From: Mycolicibacterium moriokaense
GTDB lineage: Bacteria; Actinomycetota; Actinomycetes; Mycobacteriales; Mycobacteriaceae
DNA length: 64,000 bases
Assembly: GCF_010726085.1 (NCBI RefSeq)
Contig: NZ_AP022560.1
Span: 2,108,001 to 2,172,000, forward strand
Direction of reading: 5' to 3'
Below, in pieces: positions 27,879 to 36,356 of this stretch. The translations under genes and the position numbers were made by a program. The first letter of the stretch is position 1. Each line of letters starts with the position of its first letter. A model generated the notes under the pieces. That model was given only the letters and a program-made list of their open reading frames with translations, was not told where the DNA came from and searched no databases.

Positions 27879-29119
27879 CAGGCGACCACCGTGAACGGAA
27901 TGGAGAGCGGCCGACGCACGTAACTTCCTCCTGCCCAGACGATTCGGTCCTCATCGACCTCGAAGTCGGGTATGCGCGTCAAGAGTTCGGTCAGCGCAAC
28001 CCGCGACTGCATTCGTGCGGCCGCGGCGCCGAGACAGTGGTGGGCGCCGTGGCTGAAGGTCAGGATGTTGCGCGGGTTGCGCGTCACATCGAGGTCGCCC
28101 GCGTCGTCACCGTACTGGCGTTCGTCGCGGTTGGCGGAGCCGTAGAGGAACATCACGCGCCTGCCCTCGGGGATCATGGTGTCGCCGATCGTCACATTGC
28201 GGGTCACCGTCCGGCCGAGCATCTGTACCGGCGAGGTGAGCCGCAGGAATTCGTCGACGGCGTCGGGGATCAGATCAGGGTTGCCGGCCAACAGCTTTCG
28301 CTGATCGGGTCGCTGGTGGAGCAGCTGTACAGAGCCGCCGAGCATGCCGGTCGTCGTGTCGTTGCCTCCAGTGACCATGGTGAACGTGAAGGCGAGAATC
28401 GACAGCACACCGGCGATGTCCCCGTCGGCGCCGACGCCGGCCGCCACCAGATGCGAGACCGTGTCGTCCTCGGGCTCGGCGCGGCGCTTCTCGATCAGCG
28501 TGGTGAAGTAGGCCATCATCTCGCCAAGTGCGTCGCCGAGGTTGCCCAGCGCCGCCGTGACGCCGCCCTCCACGGTGTTGCCCGCGACGATCGCCTCGGT
28601 CCACCCGTCGAACTTGCCGCGATCCCCTTCGGGCACACCGAGATAGTGCGCGACCACCATCGACGGCAGCGGTTTGAACAACTCGGTGACGATGTCGCCG
28701 CCGCCGTTGGCCTTGATGCGCTCGATCCGCTCGATGACGTATTCACGCACCTTCGGCTCGACCGCCTCGACCTGTCGAGGTGTGAAGCCGCGCGACACCA
28801 ATTTCCGGAACTCCGTGTGCACCGGCGGGTCCTGCATGACCATCGGCGGATTGTCTGCCAGGCCGATGAGATCGAGTTCGCCGTAGTTGACCGTCAGACC
28901 CTGCGCCGACGAGAACGTTTCGTGATCACGAGCCGCTCTGAAAATGTCCGCGTGCCGCGACAGCACGAAATAGTCGTGATCGGGTCGGTCGACCGGTACG
29001 ACATGGTGCACGGGATCGTGGTCACGCAGCGCCCGGTACATCCCCCAGGGGTTCGCCCACGACTCAGCGGTCGCGAGCTGAAAGCGGGGACGAGAGCTCT
29101 GAGACAGAGCAGCTGCCAT
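27878..29119 (-). CDS. cyp130: Cytochrome P450 CYP130
   Basis: A 413-aa P450 monooxygenase matching CYP130 (Rv1256c) in order and length. Motifs: the I-helix oxygen-binding segment GGNDTTTG, ExxR in EFLRL, and the heme loop FSHGAHHCLG with the cysteine ligand at about residue 362. It needs a ferredoxin and reductase encoded elsewhere. The natural substrate is not known. ATG 29119 sits 6-7 nt after a -10-like TACCAA, suggesting a leaderless mRNA. The downstream tetR is coupled. Confidence 0.95.
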   Translation of the reverse strand: MAAALSQSSRPRFQLATAESWANPWGMYRALRDHDPVHHVVPVDRPDHDYFVLSRHADIFRAARDHETFSSAQGLTVNYGELDLIGLADNPPMVMQDPPVHTEFRKLVSRGFTPRQVEAVEPKVREYVIERIERIKANGGGDIVTELFKPLPSMVVAHYLGVPEGDRGKFDGWTEAIVAGNTVEGGVTAALGNLGDALGEMMAYFTTLIEKRRAEPEDDTVSHLVAAGVGADGDIAGVLSILAFTFTMVTGGNDTTTGMLGGSVQLLHQRPDQRKLLAGNPDLIPDAVDEFLRLTSPVQMLGRTVTRNVTIGDTMIPEGRRVMFLYGSANRDERQYGDDAGDLDVTRNPRNILTFSHGAHHCLGAAAARMQSRVALTELLTRIPDFEVDEDRIVWAGGSYVRRPLSIPFTVVA

Positions 29120-29125
29120 GTCTCA

Positions 29126-29155
29126 TTGGTACGACAATTCACATGATCGTGTCAA
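29126..29155 (-). promoter_or_regulatory. cyp130 promoter with palindromic operator
   Basis: On the minus strand TTGACA (29155-29150) and TACCAA (29131-29126) are separated by 18 nt, and the cyp130 ATG is at 29119. An 18-bp imperfect palindrome, TTCACATGATCGTGTCAA (29138-29155), with seven of nine positions matching per arm, covers the -35 and spacer, as expected for a TetR-type operator. Confidence 0.6.
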
Positions 29156-29164
29156 TACCCCGGC

Positions 29165-29213
29165 GATTTGTGTGCAAAAAGGAGCGGTCAGCGCTCCCGA
29201 ACGCACACAAATC
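29165..29213. repeat. Nested inverted repeat, family B copy 1
   Basis: GATTTGTGTGC (29165-29175) pairs with GCACACAAATC (29203-29213), and inside it GGAGCG (29181-29186) pairs with CGCTCC (29192-29197). It lies at the end of the glycolate/lactate dehydrogenase gene (stop at 29214-29212), upstream of cyp130, with a run of A/T on one arm. It may terminate transcription. A copy with the same arm is at 37181-37233. Confidence 0.85.
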
Positions 29214-30579
29214 AGATGGCCGCGCCGGGGTTGAGGATGTTGTCGGGGTCCAGGGCTGCCTTGATCCGCCGGTTGAGTTCCATCGCCTCAGGGCCGATCT
29301 GCCCCTCGAGCCACGGACGCTTCAACCGGCCGACGCCGTGCTCGCCGGTGATCGTTCCGCCCAAGCCGACCGCCAGATCCATGATCTCGCCGAACGCCTG
29401 GTGTGCGCGTTCGGTCATGGCCGCATCGGCGGGGTCGTAGACGATGAGCGGGTGCGTGTTGCCGTCGCCCGCGTGCGCGATCACCGAGATCAACAGGTCG
29501 TGATTGGCGGCGATCTTCGCCACCCCGCTGACCAGATCGGCCAGTGCGGGCAGGGGGACGCCGACGTCCTCGAGCAGTAGCGAGCCCTTCAACTCCACGG
29601 CGGGGATGCAGAACCTGCGGGCGGCGACGAAGGCCTCACCCTCGTCGGGGTCGGACGTCGAAAAGACTTCCGTCGCACCGTGTCTCGTGAACACGTCAGC
29701 CATGAATCGAGCATCCTCGATGCCGGAGGCGCCGCGGTCGTCCGTCGCGGCCACCATCATCGCGGCGGCGGTGCGGTCCAGACCCATCCGCAGCTTGTCC
29801 TCGACGGCGTTGATCGACACCGAATCCATGAACTCCAACATCGAGGGGCGCATCTTGCCGGTGATGGTGACTACCGATTTCGCCGCGGCCTCGACCGAGT
29901 CGAACGTGGCGACGACCGTGCTGGCAACCTGTTGCGGTGGCAGCAGGCGCAGGGTCACTTCGGTGATGACGCCGAGCGTGCCCTCGCTGCCGACGAACAG
30001 CTTGGTCAGCGAGAGCCCCGCGACATCCTTCAGTCGCGGGCCGCCGAGCCGCACCGCGGTGCCGTCAGCGAGCACCACCTCGAGACCGAGCACGTAGTCC
30101 GTCGTGACCCCGTACTTCACGCAGCACAGCCCGCCGGCGTTGGTGGCGATGTTGCCGCCGATGCTGCAGATCTCGAACGACGACGGGTCCGGCGGATACC
30201 AGAGCCCATACTCCGCGACCGCCTTCTTGACCTCGGCGTTCAGCAGGCCGGGCTGCGTGACCGCGGTGCGGGTGACCGGGTCGACGGTGATGTCGCGCAT
30301 CTTCTCGGTGGTCAGCACGATTGCGCCGTTGAGAGCCGTTGCGCCGCCGGACAGCCCGGTGCCCATGCCGCGCGGCACGACCGCGATCTTGTGGGCGGTG
30401 GCCCACCGCATCGTCGCCTGCACGTCCGCCGTGCAGCGCGGCCGCACCACCGCCAGCGGCGTGCCCGCGCTCGGATCGAAGGCCCGGTCCTGCCGGTAGG
30501 ACGCCAGGATGTCGGGATCGGTGACGACGGCTCCGTCGGGCAGCTCGGCGATCAACCCATCCAGCACTTCGGCGCTCAC
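29212..30579 (-). CDS. FAD-linked glycolate/D-lactate dehydrogenase (GlcD family)
   Basis: A 455-aa flavoprotein, the exact length remembered for Rv1257c. The FAD domain has VVPRGMGTGLSGGA, SIGGNIATNAGG and FVGSEGTLGVIT; the C-terminal substrate domain has VIAHAGDGNTHP and GEHGVGRLKRPWL. It oxidises a 2-hydroxy acid to the 2-oxo acid, passing electrons to the respiratory chain. The lactate permease gene lies 22 nt upstream on the same strand, so D-lactate or glycolate is the likely substrate. Start GTG 30579. Confidence 0.92.
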   Translation of the reverse strand: MSAEVLDGLIAELPDGAVVTDPDILASYRQDRAFDPSAGTPLAVVRPRCTADVQATMRWATAHKIAVVPRGMGTGLSGGATALNGAIVLTTEKMRDITVDPVTRTAVTQPGLLNAEVKKAVAEYGLWYPPDPSSFEICSIGGNIATNAGGLCCVKYGVTTDYVLGLEVVLADGTAVRLGGPRLKDVAGLSLTKLFVGSEGTLGVITEVTLRLLPPQQVASTVVATFDSVEAAAKSVVTITGKMRPSMLEFMDSVSINAVEDKLRMGLDRTAAAMMVAATDDRGASGIEDARFMADVFTRHGATEVFSTSDPDEGEAFVAARRFCIPAVELKGSLLLEDVGVPLPALADLVSGVAKIAANHDLLISVIAHAGDGNTHPLIVYDPADAAMTERAHQAFGEIMDLAVGLGGTITGEHGVGRLKRPWLEGQIGPEAMELNRRIKAALDPDNILNPGAAI

Positions 30580-30601
30580 GAATCGATCCTACGAGCCCGC
30601 G

Positions 30602-32257
30602 TCACGGCACCATCCAGTCCAGTACGGGCGAGGCCTGCAGCCCGGAGAGGATGCACATCAGGACCAGGAACCCGAGGCTCCACAGCACGACGCGGCGGAA
30701 GATGTCGCCTTCCTTGCCGTCGAGACCGACCGCGGCCGCGGCGATCGCCAGGTTCTGCGGCGAGACCATCTTGCCGAGCACGCCGCCCGAACTGTTCGAC
30801 GCGGCCATCAGCACGTCCGACAGCCCGGCCTGATTGGCGGCGGTCACCTGCAACGCACCGAACAGCGAGTTGGACGACGTGTCGGATCCGGTGACCGCGA
30901 CACCGAGCCAGCCCAGGATCGGCGACAGCACCGCGAACGCCCCTCCCGCGGCGGCCATCCAGGTGCCGAGCGTGATCGTCTGACCCGAGGTGTTCATCAC
31001 GAACGCCAGCGCCAGCACCGCCATGACGGTCACGATCGCCCACCGGAGTTGGTGCAGCGTCGCGCCGTACGCCTTCAGCGCCCGTGGCACCGAGAGTTTC
31101 AACGCCACCATCGTGAGGATTCCAGCGAAGAGCATCTGGGTGCCCGGGGTGGTGAGCACGTTCAGGCTGAACTTGGTGAGCGACAACGGATCACCGTCCG
31201 CGTCGACGATGTTGAGCCCAGGCCAGTTGAACGCGACCGTGGCCTTGTCGAGCAGACTCTTCACCGCCGAGATCTGACCCACGACGAAGACCGCGATGAT
31301 GATCGCGTACGGCGCGTACGCCCGGATGACGTCGGCGCGCGAATCACTAGGGGCGTCGGCGTTCTCGACCCGCTGCGCGAAATCGGCGGACGGTTTGTCG
31401 GCCGCACCGCCGGCCACGACGGCCGGTTGCTCGGTGTACGCGTGCCTCGGCCGCCAGAACCGCACCAGCGCCACGACCGCAGCGGCGGACAGCAGCGATG
31501 CCACGACGTCGGCCAGAGGCACCGACAGAAAGTTCGACGTGGCGAACTGGCCGAACGCGAACACCACTCCGCAGACCACCGCGGCCGGCCAGGTCTCCCG
31601 GATACCGCGCCTGCCGTCGACGATGGCGACCAACGCCAGCGGGACGAACAACGCCAGGATCGGGGTCTGCCGTCCCACCATCGCGCCGAGCGTGTCGGCG
31701 GGCAGCTCCGTGACCTTGCCCAGCGTGATGATGGGTGTGGCCATGGCGCCGAACGCGACCGGTGCGGTGTTGGCGACCAACGCGAGGACGGCCGCCTTCA
31801 GCGGCTTGAAGCCGAGCGCCATCAGCATCACCGACGTCACCGCGACCGGCGTGCCGAACCCGGCGAGCGCCTCCATCAACGCACCGAAGGAGAACGCGAT
31901 GATGATGGCCTGGATCCGCTGGTCGTCGCTGACCTGACTGAACGACCGGCGCAGAACGTCGAAATGTCCCGTCTCCACCGTCATCTGGTAGACCCAGATC
32001 GCGTTGATGACGATCCACAGAATGGGGAAGAAGCCGAACGCGGCGCCCTCGCTTCCGGCGAGCAGCGTCTGTCCGACCGGCATGCCATAGACCACGACGG
32101 CGATGACGATGCTGACGGCCAGCGATATCAGCGACGCCACCCACGCGGTCACCTTCAGCGCGCCCAGCAGGACGAACAACAGCAGCAGCGGTATCGCCGC
32201 GACCGCAGCACTCCACGCGAGCGAATTGGCAACCGGATCAAGGACTTGCTGATACAT
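30602..32257 (-). CDS. lctP: Lactate permease, LctP/LldP family
   Basis: A 551-aa membrane protein with about 13-14 helices and the LctP-family segments ALMEALAGFGTPVAVTSVML, NTAPVAFGAMATPIITLGKV and, near the C-terminus, SDTSSNSLFGALQVTAANQA. The family imports lactate or glycolate with protons. It heads a two-gene operon with the GlcD-like dehydrogenase. ATG 32257 has an AGGTAGG-like ribosome site. The pair is divergent from a LuxR-type regulator, with an inverted repeat between them. This permease is not in the remembered M. tuberculosis order. Confidence 0.93.
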   Translation of the reverse strand: MYQQVLDPVANSLAWSAAVAAIPLLLLFVLLGALKVTAWVASLISLAVSIVIAVVVYGMPVGQTLLAGSEGAAFGFFPILWIVINAIWVYQMTVETGHFDVLRRSFSQVSDDQRIQAIIIAFSFGALMEALAGFGTPVAVTSVMLMALGFKPLKAAVLALVANTAPVAFGAMATPIITLGKVTELPADTLGAMVGRQTPILALFVPLALVAIVDGRRGIRETWPAAVVCGVVFAFGQFATSNFLSVPLADVVASLLSAAAVVALVRFWRPRHAYTEQPAVVAGGAADKPSADFAQRVENADAPSDSRADVIRAYAPYAIIIAVFVVGQISAVKSLLDKATVAFNWPGLNIVDADGDPLSLTKFSLNVLTTPGTQMLFAGILTMVALKLSVPRALKAYGATLHQLRWAIVTVMAVLALAFVMNTSGQTITLGTWMAAAGGAFAVLSPILGWLGVAVTGSDTSSNSLFGALQVTAANQAGLSDVLMAASNSSGGVLGKMVSPQNLAIAAAAVGLDGKEGDIFRRVVLWSLGFLVLMCILSGLQASPVLDWMVP

Positions 32258-32281
32258 GGCCTACCTTTGTTGTGGTCCGCG

Positions 32282-32321
32282 TCACATCCAGTCCCGGTTA
32301 CCCCTTGCGCCTCGGATGTGA
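32282..32321. promoter_or_regulatory. Inverted repeat between lctP and the LuxR-type regulator
   Basis: TCACATCC (32282-32289) and GGATGTGA (32314-32321) are perfect 8-bp inverted repeats whose centres are 32 bp apart, about three helix turns. The site lies in the 130-nt divergent promoter region. It is a candidate operator for a regulator of lactate use. Confidence 0.5.
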
Positions 32322-32375
32322 AACGCCGCAGCGGCAATCCCCGTCATTCGCAGCCGTCACCAACTCGAACGGGGT

Positions 32376-32381
32376 TATAGT
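32376..32381 (+). promoter_or_regulatory. -10 box of the LuxR-type regulator
   Basis: TATAGT ends six nt before GTG 32388, the spacing of a leaderless promoter. Confidence 0.5.
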
Positions 32382-32387
32382 CGCGCC

Positions 32388-35003
32388 GTGATCAGCGGGG
32401 ATCCGCTGGCGGGTCGCGACGCTGAGCTCTCGACAATTCGGCGCTCGCTCAGCGGAAGCAGCAAGAGCTCCGGCGTCGTGATCGTGGGGGCCGCGGGTGT
32501 CGGGAAGACCCGGCTCGCACGCGAGGTCCTTGCGCGCGCCGAGGCCGAGGGTGAGCGCACGAACTGGATCGTCGGCACCGAATCCGCGCGAGCGCTTCCG
32601 CTCGGCGCCTTCACCGCGTTGATCAGCGATCCGCAGGGCGATCCTCTACCCAACGTGCGGTACGTGATCAATTCCCTTGTCGCGCAGCATCGTCAGGGCA
32701 GGATCCTGATCGGTGTCGACGACGCCCACCTGCTCGACGGATTGTCCGCTCACGTCGTGCACCAGCTCGCCCACAGTCGCGCGGCGCGCCTCGTGGTGAC
32801 GTTGCGGGCCGGCACGAAACCGCCCGACGCGATCACCGCCCTGTGGAAGGACGACCTGCTCACGCGCCTCGATCTGGAGCCGCTCACGGTCGAGGCGACC
32901 CGCGCCATGATCGAGGGTGCTCTGGGCGGTGCCGTGGACGCCCGCAGTGCGCGACGCTTCTGGAAACTCACCGGGGGGAATGCGTTGTTCCTCCACCAAC
33001 TCGTTGCGGATCAAGTCGCCGCGGGTCGGATGCGGATGATCTCCGGTGTGTGGATGTGGGACGGCGACGTCGCGGTGTCCCAGAGCATCAGCGACATGGT
33101 CGGCAGGCAACTGCATGAACTCACGCCGGAGGTGGCCCTCGTCGTCGACACCCTGTCGCAGTGCGAACCGTTGGCCGTCGATGTGCTCTGCGATCTGGTG
33201 GGGCGCGACGACCTCGAGACCGCCGAGCAGCTGCACCTGATCACCATCGAGCGGTCCGGCGGTCAGCTGATGGCCCGGCTGGCTCACCCGCTGTACGGCG
33301 AACTCCGCCGGGCCGGGGCAGGCGAGATGTACCTGTCGAAGATCCGGGGCCGGCTGGCGCAGCGATTGGCGAAGGATCCGGACGCCGATTCGCAGGCGAC
33401 GGTGCGCCGGGCCCTGCTGGCGCTGGAGTCCGATCTGCCGTCCGATCCGCAGTTGTGCCTTCAGGCAGCGCAGTACGCGATGACTCTGCTGGACCTCGAG
33501 TTGGCGGACCGCTTCGCGACGTCGGCTGCGTCGGCGGGAGCGCCCGATGCCCTCGGGGTGCGTGCGACGAATCTGCTGCTCGTCGGTCGCGGTGCGGAGG
33601 CGGAGGAGGTGTTGGCCGCGATCGGCGAAGACGAAGGGGCACACCAGTGGGCCACGTTGCGCGCGGCGAACATGATCTGGATGCTCGGCCGCTGCAGTGA
33701 CGCCGCGACCCTGCTCGGGGAGCTGGCCCGCGGTGCGGAATCGCCGGCCGACGTGGCCGCGCGAACCGCGATAGAGGCCTGCGTCGACGCGGCCTCCGCT
33801 CGGTGTGACTCCGCAGCGGAAAAGGCTGTAGCGGCACTGGATTCCGGCGTGCTGTCGGATTTCCACGCGATGATGGCCTCGGTGGCGCTCACGATGGCAC
33901 TCGGTGCGCTGGGGCGGGGGGACGACCTCACCACCGTGGCGCAGGCCGCCCTGGATCGGTCCATCACCTCATTTCAGGCGTCGCACATGCGGTTCTGGTT
34001 CGGCAGCGTCTACGCCAGGGCCTGCAGGCTGACCGGCCGGATCGACGAATGCGTGGCGATGGTCGAGCGGCTCGCCGACTCGGCACGTGAGATTCCCAGC
34101 CTGGCTTACGCCAACCTGGCCTCGCTGATGGGTGTCTCGGCGTTGATGCGCGGCGACGTCCGCGCCGCCGTGAAACTTCTGCACGAGGCGCTCGCCGGTG
34201 TCGAAAGACACGGTGTCACAACCGGTTTGCGCCCTGCCACCTGCTTCTCGCTAGCTGAGGCGCACGCAAAACTCGGTGAGGCGGAGGCCGCCAAGGAGGC
34301 GATCGCCGAGGCGCAGGCCGGTGTTCCGCCCGATTACCTGTTCATGCAGACGGCGCTGAGCATCGCCACCGGGTGGTCGCTGGCCGCCAACGGCTGCCTC
34401 AGCGAGGCGATCGCCACCGTGCAGTCGGCCGCGGAGGTGGCGCGCGAACGCAATCAACCGACCCACGAACTGGCGTGTCTGCAAGTGGCGGCGCAGTGGG
34501 GTGACGCCTCCGGAGCTTCGCGGGCGCGTCAGCTCGCCGACGAGTTGGGGTTACCGCTGGCGAAAGCCGTTGCCCGGCATACGGAGTCGTTGAAGACCAA
34601 CGACGGCGAAGGTCTGCTGGCGGCGTCGAGTGAATACCAGGAGATCGGGGACCGCGCCGCGGCAGCCGACGTCGCCGCACAGGCCGCGGTGGCGTTCACC
34701 GGGAACCAGCAGCGCAAGCGCGGCCTGTGGGCCGCCGCGGTGGCCAAGGAACTCAGCGACGCCTGCGGCGGGTTGTGCACGCCTGCGTTGCGCAGTCCCG
34801 CGGGGCAGCCGTTGACGGGTCGCCAGCGTGAGATCGTCGAACTCGTGTTGGCGGGGCTGACCAACCGCCAGATCGCCGACCGGCTGGTCATGTCCGTGCG
34901 CAGCGTCGAGGGCCACGTGTACCGCGCGTGCCAACGCGTCGGCGCGAGCTCACGTGAGGAGCTGGCCGCGATCGCTCGTGCCGGTCCAGCCGCAGCACGC
35001 TGA
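32388..35003 (+). CDS. Large ATP-binding LuxR-family (LAL) regulator
   Basis: An 871-aa MalT/LAL-type regulator. The N-terminal AAA/NACHT-like ATPase has Walker A GAAGVGKT (about residues 34-41) and Walker B ILIGVDDAHLL. A long helical repeat region (about 340-790) resembles TPR-like arrays. The C-terminus is a LuxR helix-turn-helix, LTGRQREIVELVLAGLTNRQ onwards. Such proteins act as nucleotide- and inducer-dependent activators. It is divergent from lctP, so it may control lactate uptake. Start GTG 32388 follows a TATAGT box. Confidence 0.9.
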   Translation: MISGDPLAGRDAELSTIRRSLSGSSKSSGVVIVGAAGVGKTRLAREVLARAEAEGERTNWIVGTESARALPLGAFTALISDPQGDPLPNVRYVINSLVAQHRQGRILIGVDDAHLLDGLSAHVVHQLAHSRAARLVVTLRAGTKPPDAITALWKDDLLTRLDLEPLTVEATRAMIEGALGGAVDARSARRFWKLTGGNALFLHQLVADQVAAGRMRMISGVWMWDGDVAVSQSISDMVGRQLHELTPEVALVVDTLSQCEPLAVDVLCDLVGRDDLETAEQLHLITIERSGGQLMARLAHPLYGELRRAGAGEMYLSKIRGRLAQRLAKDPDADSQATVRRALLALESDLPSDPQLCLQAAQYAMTLLDLELADRFATSAASAGAPDALGVRATNLLLVGRGAEAEEVLAAIGEDEGAHQWATLRAANMIWMLGRCSDAATLLGELARGAESPADVAARTAIEACVDAASARCDSAAEKAVAALDSGVLSDFHAMMASVALTMALGALGRGDDLTTVAQAALDRSITSFQASHMRFWFGSVYARACRLTGRIDECVAMVERLADSAREIPSLAYANLASLMGVSALMRGDVRAAVKLLHEALAGVERHGVTTGLRPATCFSLAEAHAKLGEAEAAKEAIAEAQAGVPPDYLFMQTALSIATGWSLAANGCLSEAIATVQSAAEVARERNQPTHELACLQVAAQWGDASGASRARQLADELGLPLAKAVARHTESLKTNDGEGLLAASSEYQEIGDRAAAADVAAQAAVAFTGNQQRKRGLWAAAVAKELSDACGGLCTPALRSPAGQPLTGRQREIVELVLAGLTNRQIADRLVMSVRSVEGHVYRACQRVGASSREELAAIARAGPAAAR

Positions 35004-35058
35004 AAGTCGATGGACGGCAAGCGGAGCGCCGACCCAACGTTGATGCTGCGCTGACCGC

Positions 35059-36297
35059 TCAGCTCGGTGGTTCCACCGGGGGACGGTCGAGGTCGCGCAA
35101 CGCCGGCAGGAAGACCGCGACGACGCCAAGGAGCAACATCGGGAGTGACAACGCCAAAAACGTCGCGTGCAGACCCGCGGCGTCGGCCAGCGGACCCGCC
35201 ACGATCAATCCGAGTGGACCCGCGGCGTAGGCGAGCGAACCCATCACCCCGACCACCCGCCCGCGCAGGTGCTGCGGCGCCCGCGTCTGCATGACGTAGT
35301 TGTAGATCGGCGCGATCGGCCCATACACGAGCCCGACTACGGCGCACAACACCAGGATCGTCGGCAGCGGCGGAAGGTACGCGATCACCGTCATCGCCAC
35401 GCCGAGCGTGAGGACCGCGGTCAGCATGGTCGTGCGCCTGCTCATGTACTTGGACAACACGGCGTAGCCCAGCGCACCGACCAGACCGCCGACACTCAAC
35501 GCCATCAGCACCCAGCCCAACTGCGCGGGCTCGTTGCGATCGGTGAAGTACTTGGGGAACAGGACTGACTCCATCGGCATGTAGAGGCCGGTGGCCGCCA
35601 GGTCGATGAACGCCAACGTGCGCAGCACCCGGCTGTGCCAGACGAACCGCAGTCCCTCGACGATGCCCGCCCAGACGTTGTGCGGCAGCGCCTCTTTGTC
35701 CGGTCTGCCCGTGCCCTCCAGCTTCAGCACGCTGATCGCGATGATCGACAACACGAACGCCGCGGCCGTCGCCCACATGGTGTTGACGCCCCCGAGGGTG
35801 GCGATCAGCAGGCCGCCGATGCCCGGCCCGACGATGTAGGCCAGGTTGAAGATCGCCTCGTAGACGCTGTTGGCGTGGTCCAGGGTCCAGCCCGCACGCT
35901 TGGCCGCCTCCGGCAGCATCGTCTCGCGGGCGGTCATCCCCGCCGGATCGAAGAACGCGCCGACCGCTGCGAGCGCCGCGAGCACGGCCACGTTGACGGC
36001 GTCGGCCCCGAAAGTCAGCGTCAGCACGGGTACGGACGCGACCGACACCGCCGACAACGTGTCGGCGATCATCGAGACACGCCTGCGCCCCAGGTAGTCC
36101 ACCGCGGCCCCGGCGATCAGGGTGGCCGCCAGCAGCGGTAGCGTCCCGGCCATCGCCACCAGCGACGCCTCGAAGGTAGAGCCGCTGCGCTGCAACACAA
36201 GCCACGGGAACGCGACGATCGAGATGCCGTTGCCTGCACCGGCCATCAGCGCGGCGAACAGGATCAGATAAAGCGGGCCGCGCTTGCTATTCGTCAT
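35059..36297 (-). CDS. tap: MFS multidrug exporter Tap
   Basis: A 412-aa 12-helix major facilitator in the place of Tap (Rv1258c), next to udgB. Motifs: AGNGISIVAFPWLVLQRSGS in helix 1, GAAVDYLGRRRVSMIADTLS in loop 2-3, and HLRGRVVGVMGSLAYAAGPL in the second half. Tap exports tetracycline, aminoglycosides and other drugs and in mycobacteria is in the WhiB7 regulon. ATG 36297 is used; an upstream extension to 36420 would run over the divergent gene. -10 candidate TAGATT at 36317-36312. No clear WhiB7-type AT patch was recognised. Confidence 0.88.
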   Translation of the reverse strand: MTNSKRGPLYLILFAALMAGAGNGISIVAFPWLVLQRSGSTFEASLVAMAGTLPLLAATLIAGAAVDYLGRRRVSMIADTLSAVSVASVPVLTLTFGADAVNVAVLAALAAVGAFFDPAGMTARETMLPEAAKRAGWTLDHANSVYEAIFNLAYIVGPGIGGLLIATLGGVNTMWATAAAFVLSIIAISVLKLEGTGRPDKEALPHNVWAGIVEGLRFVWHSRVLRTLAFIDLAATGLYMPMESVLFPKYFTDRNEPAQLGWVLMALSVGGLVGALGYAVLSKYMSRRTTMLTAVLTLGVAMTVIAYLPPLPTILVLCAVVGLVYGPIAPIYNYVMQTRAPQHLRGRVVGVMGSLAYAAGPLGLIVAGPLADAAGLHATFLALSLPMLLLGVVAVFLPALRDLDRPPVEPPS

Positions 36298-36311
36298 AGG
36301 GATCGGGACAG

Positions 36312-36317
36312 AATCTA
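36312..36317 (-). promoter_or_regulatory. -10 box of tap
   Basis: TAGATT on the minus strand, 14 nt before ATG 36297, in the short spacer shared with udgB. Confidence 0.4.
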
Positions 36318-36356
36318 GCAGTGGCCAGGGCCGCTCGGCACGCCCATTTCCCCAGC

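Noticed and set aside
32282..32321. CRP site
   Set aside because: The half sites face outward (TCACA...TGTGA), opposite to the CRP consensus.
30509..32380. Long open frame antisense to lctP
   Set aside because: Arg/His-rich shadow; lctP has clear helices and family motifs.
36298..36356. WhiB7-type promoter of tap
   Set aside because: No AT patch adjacent to a -35 could be recognised.
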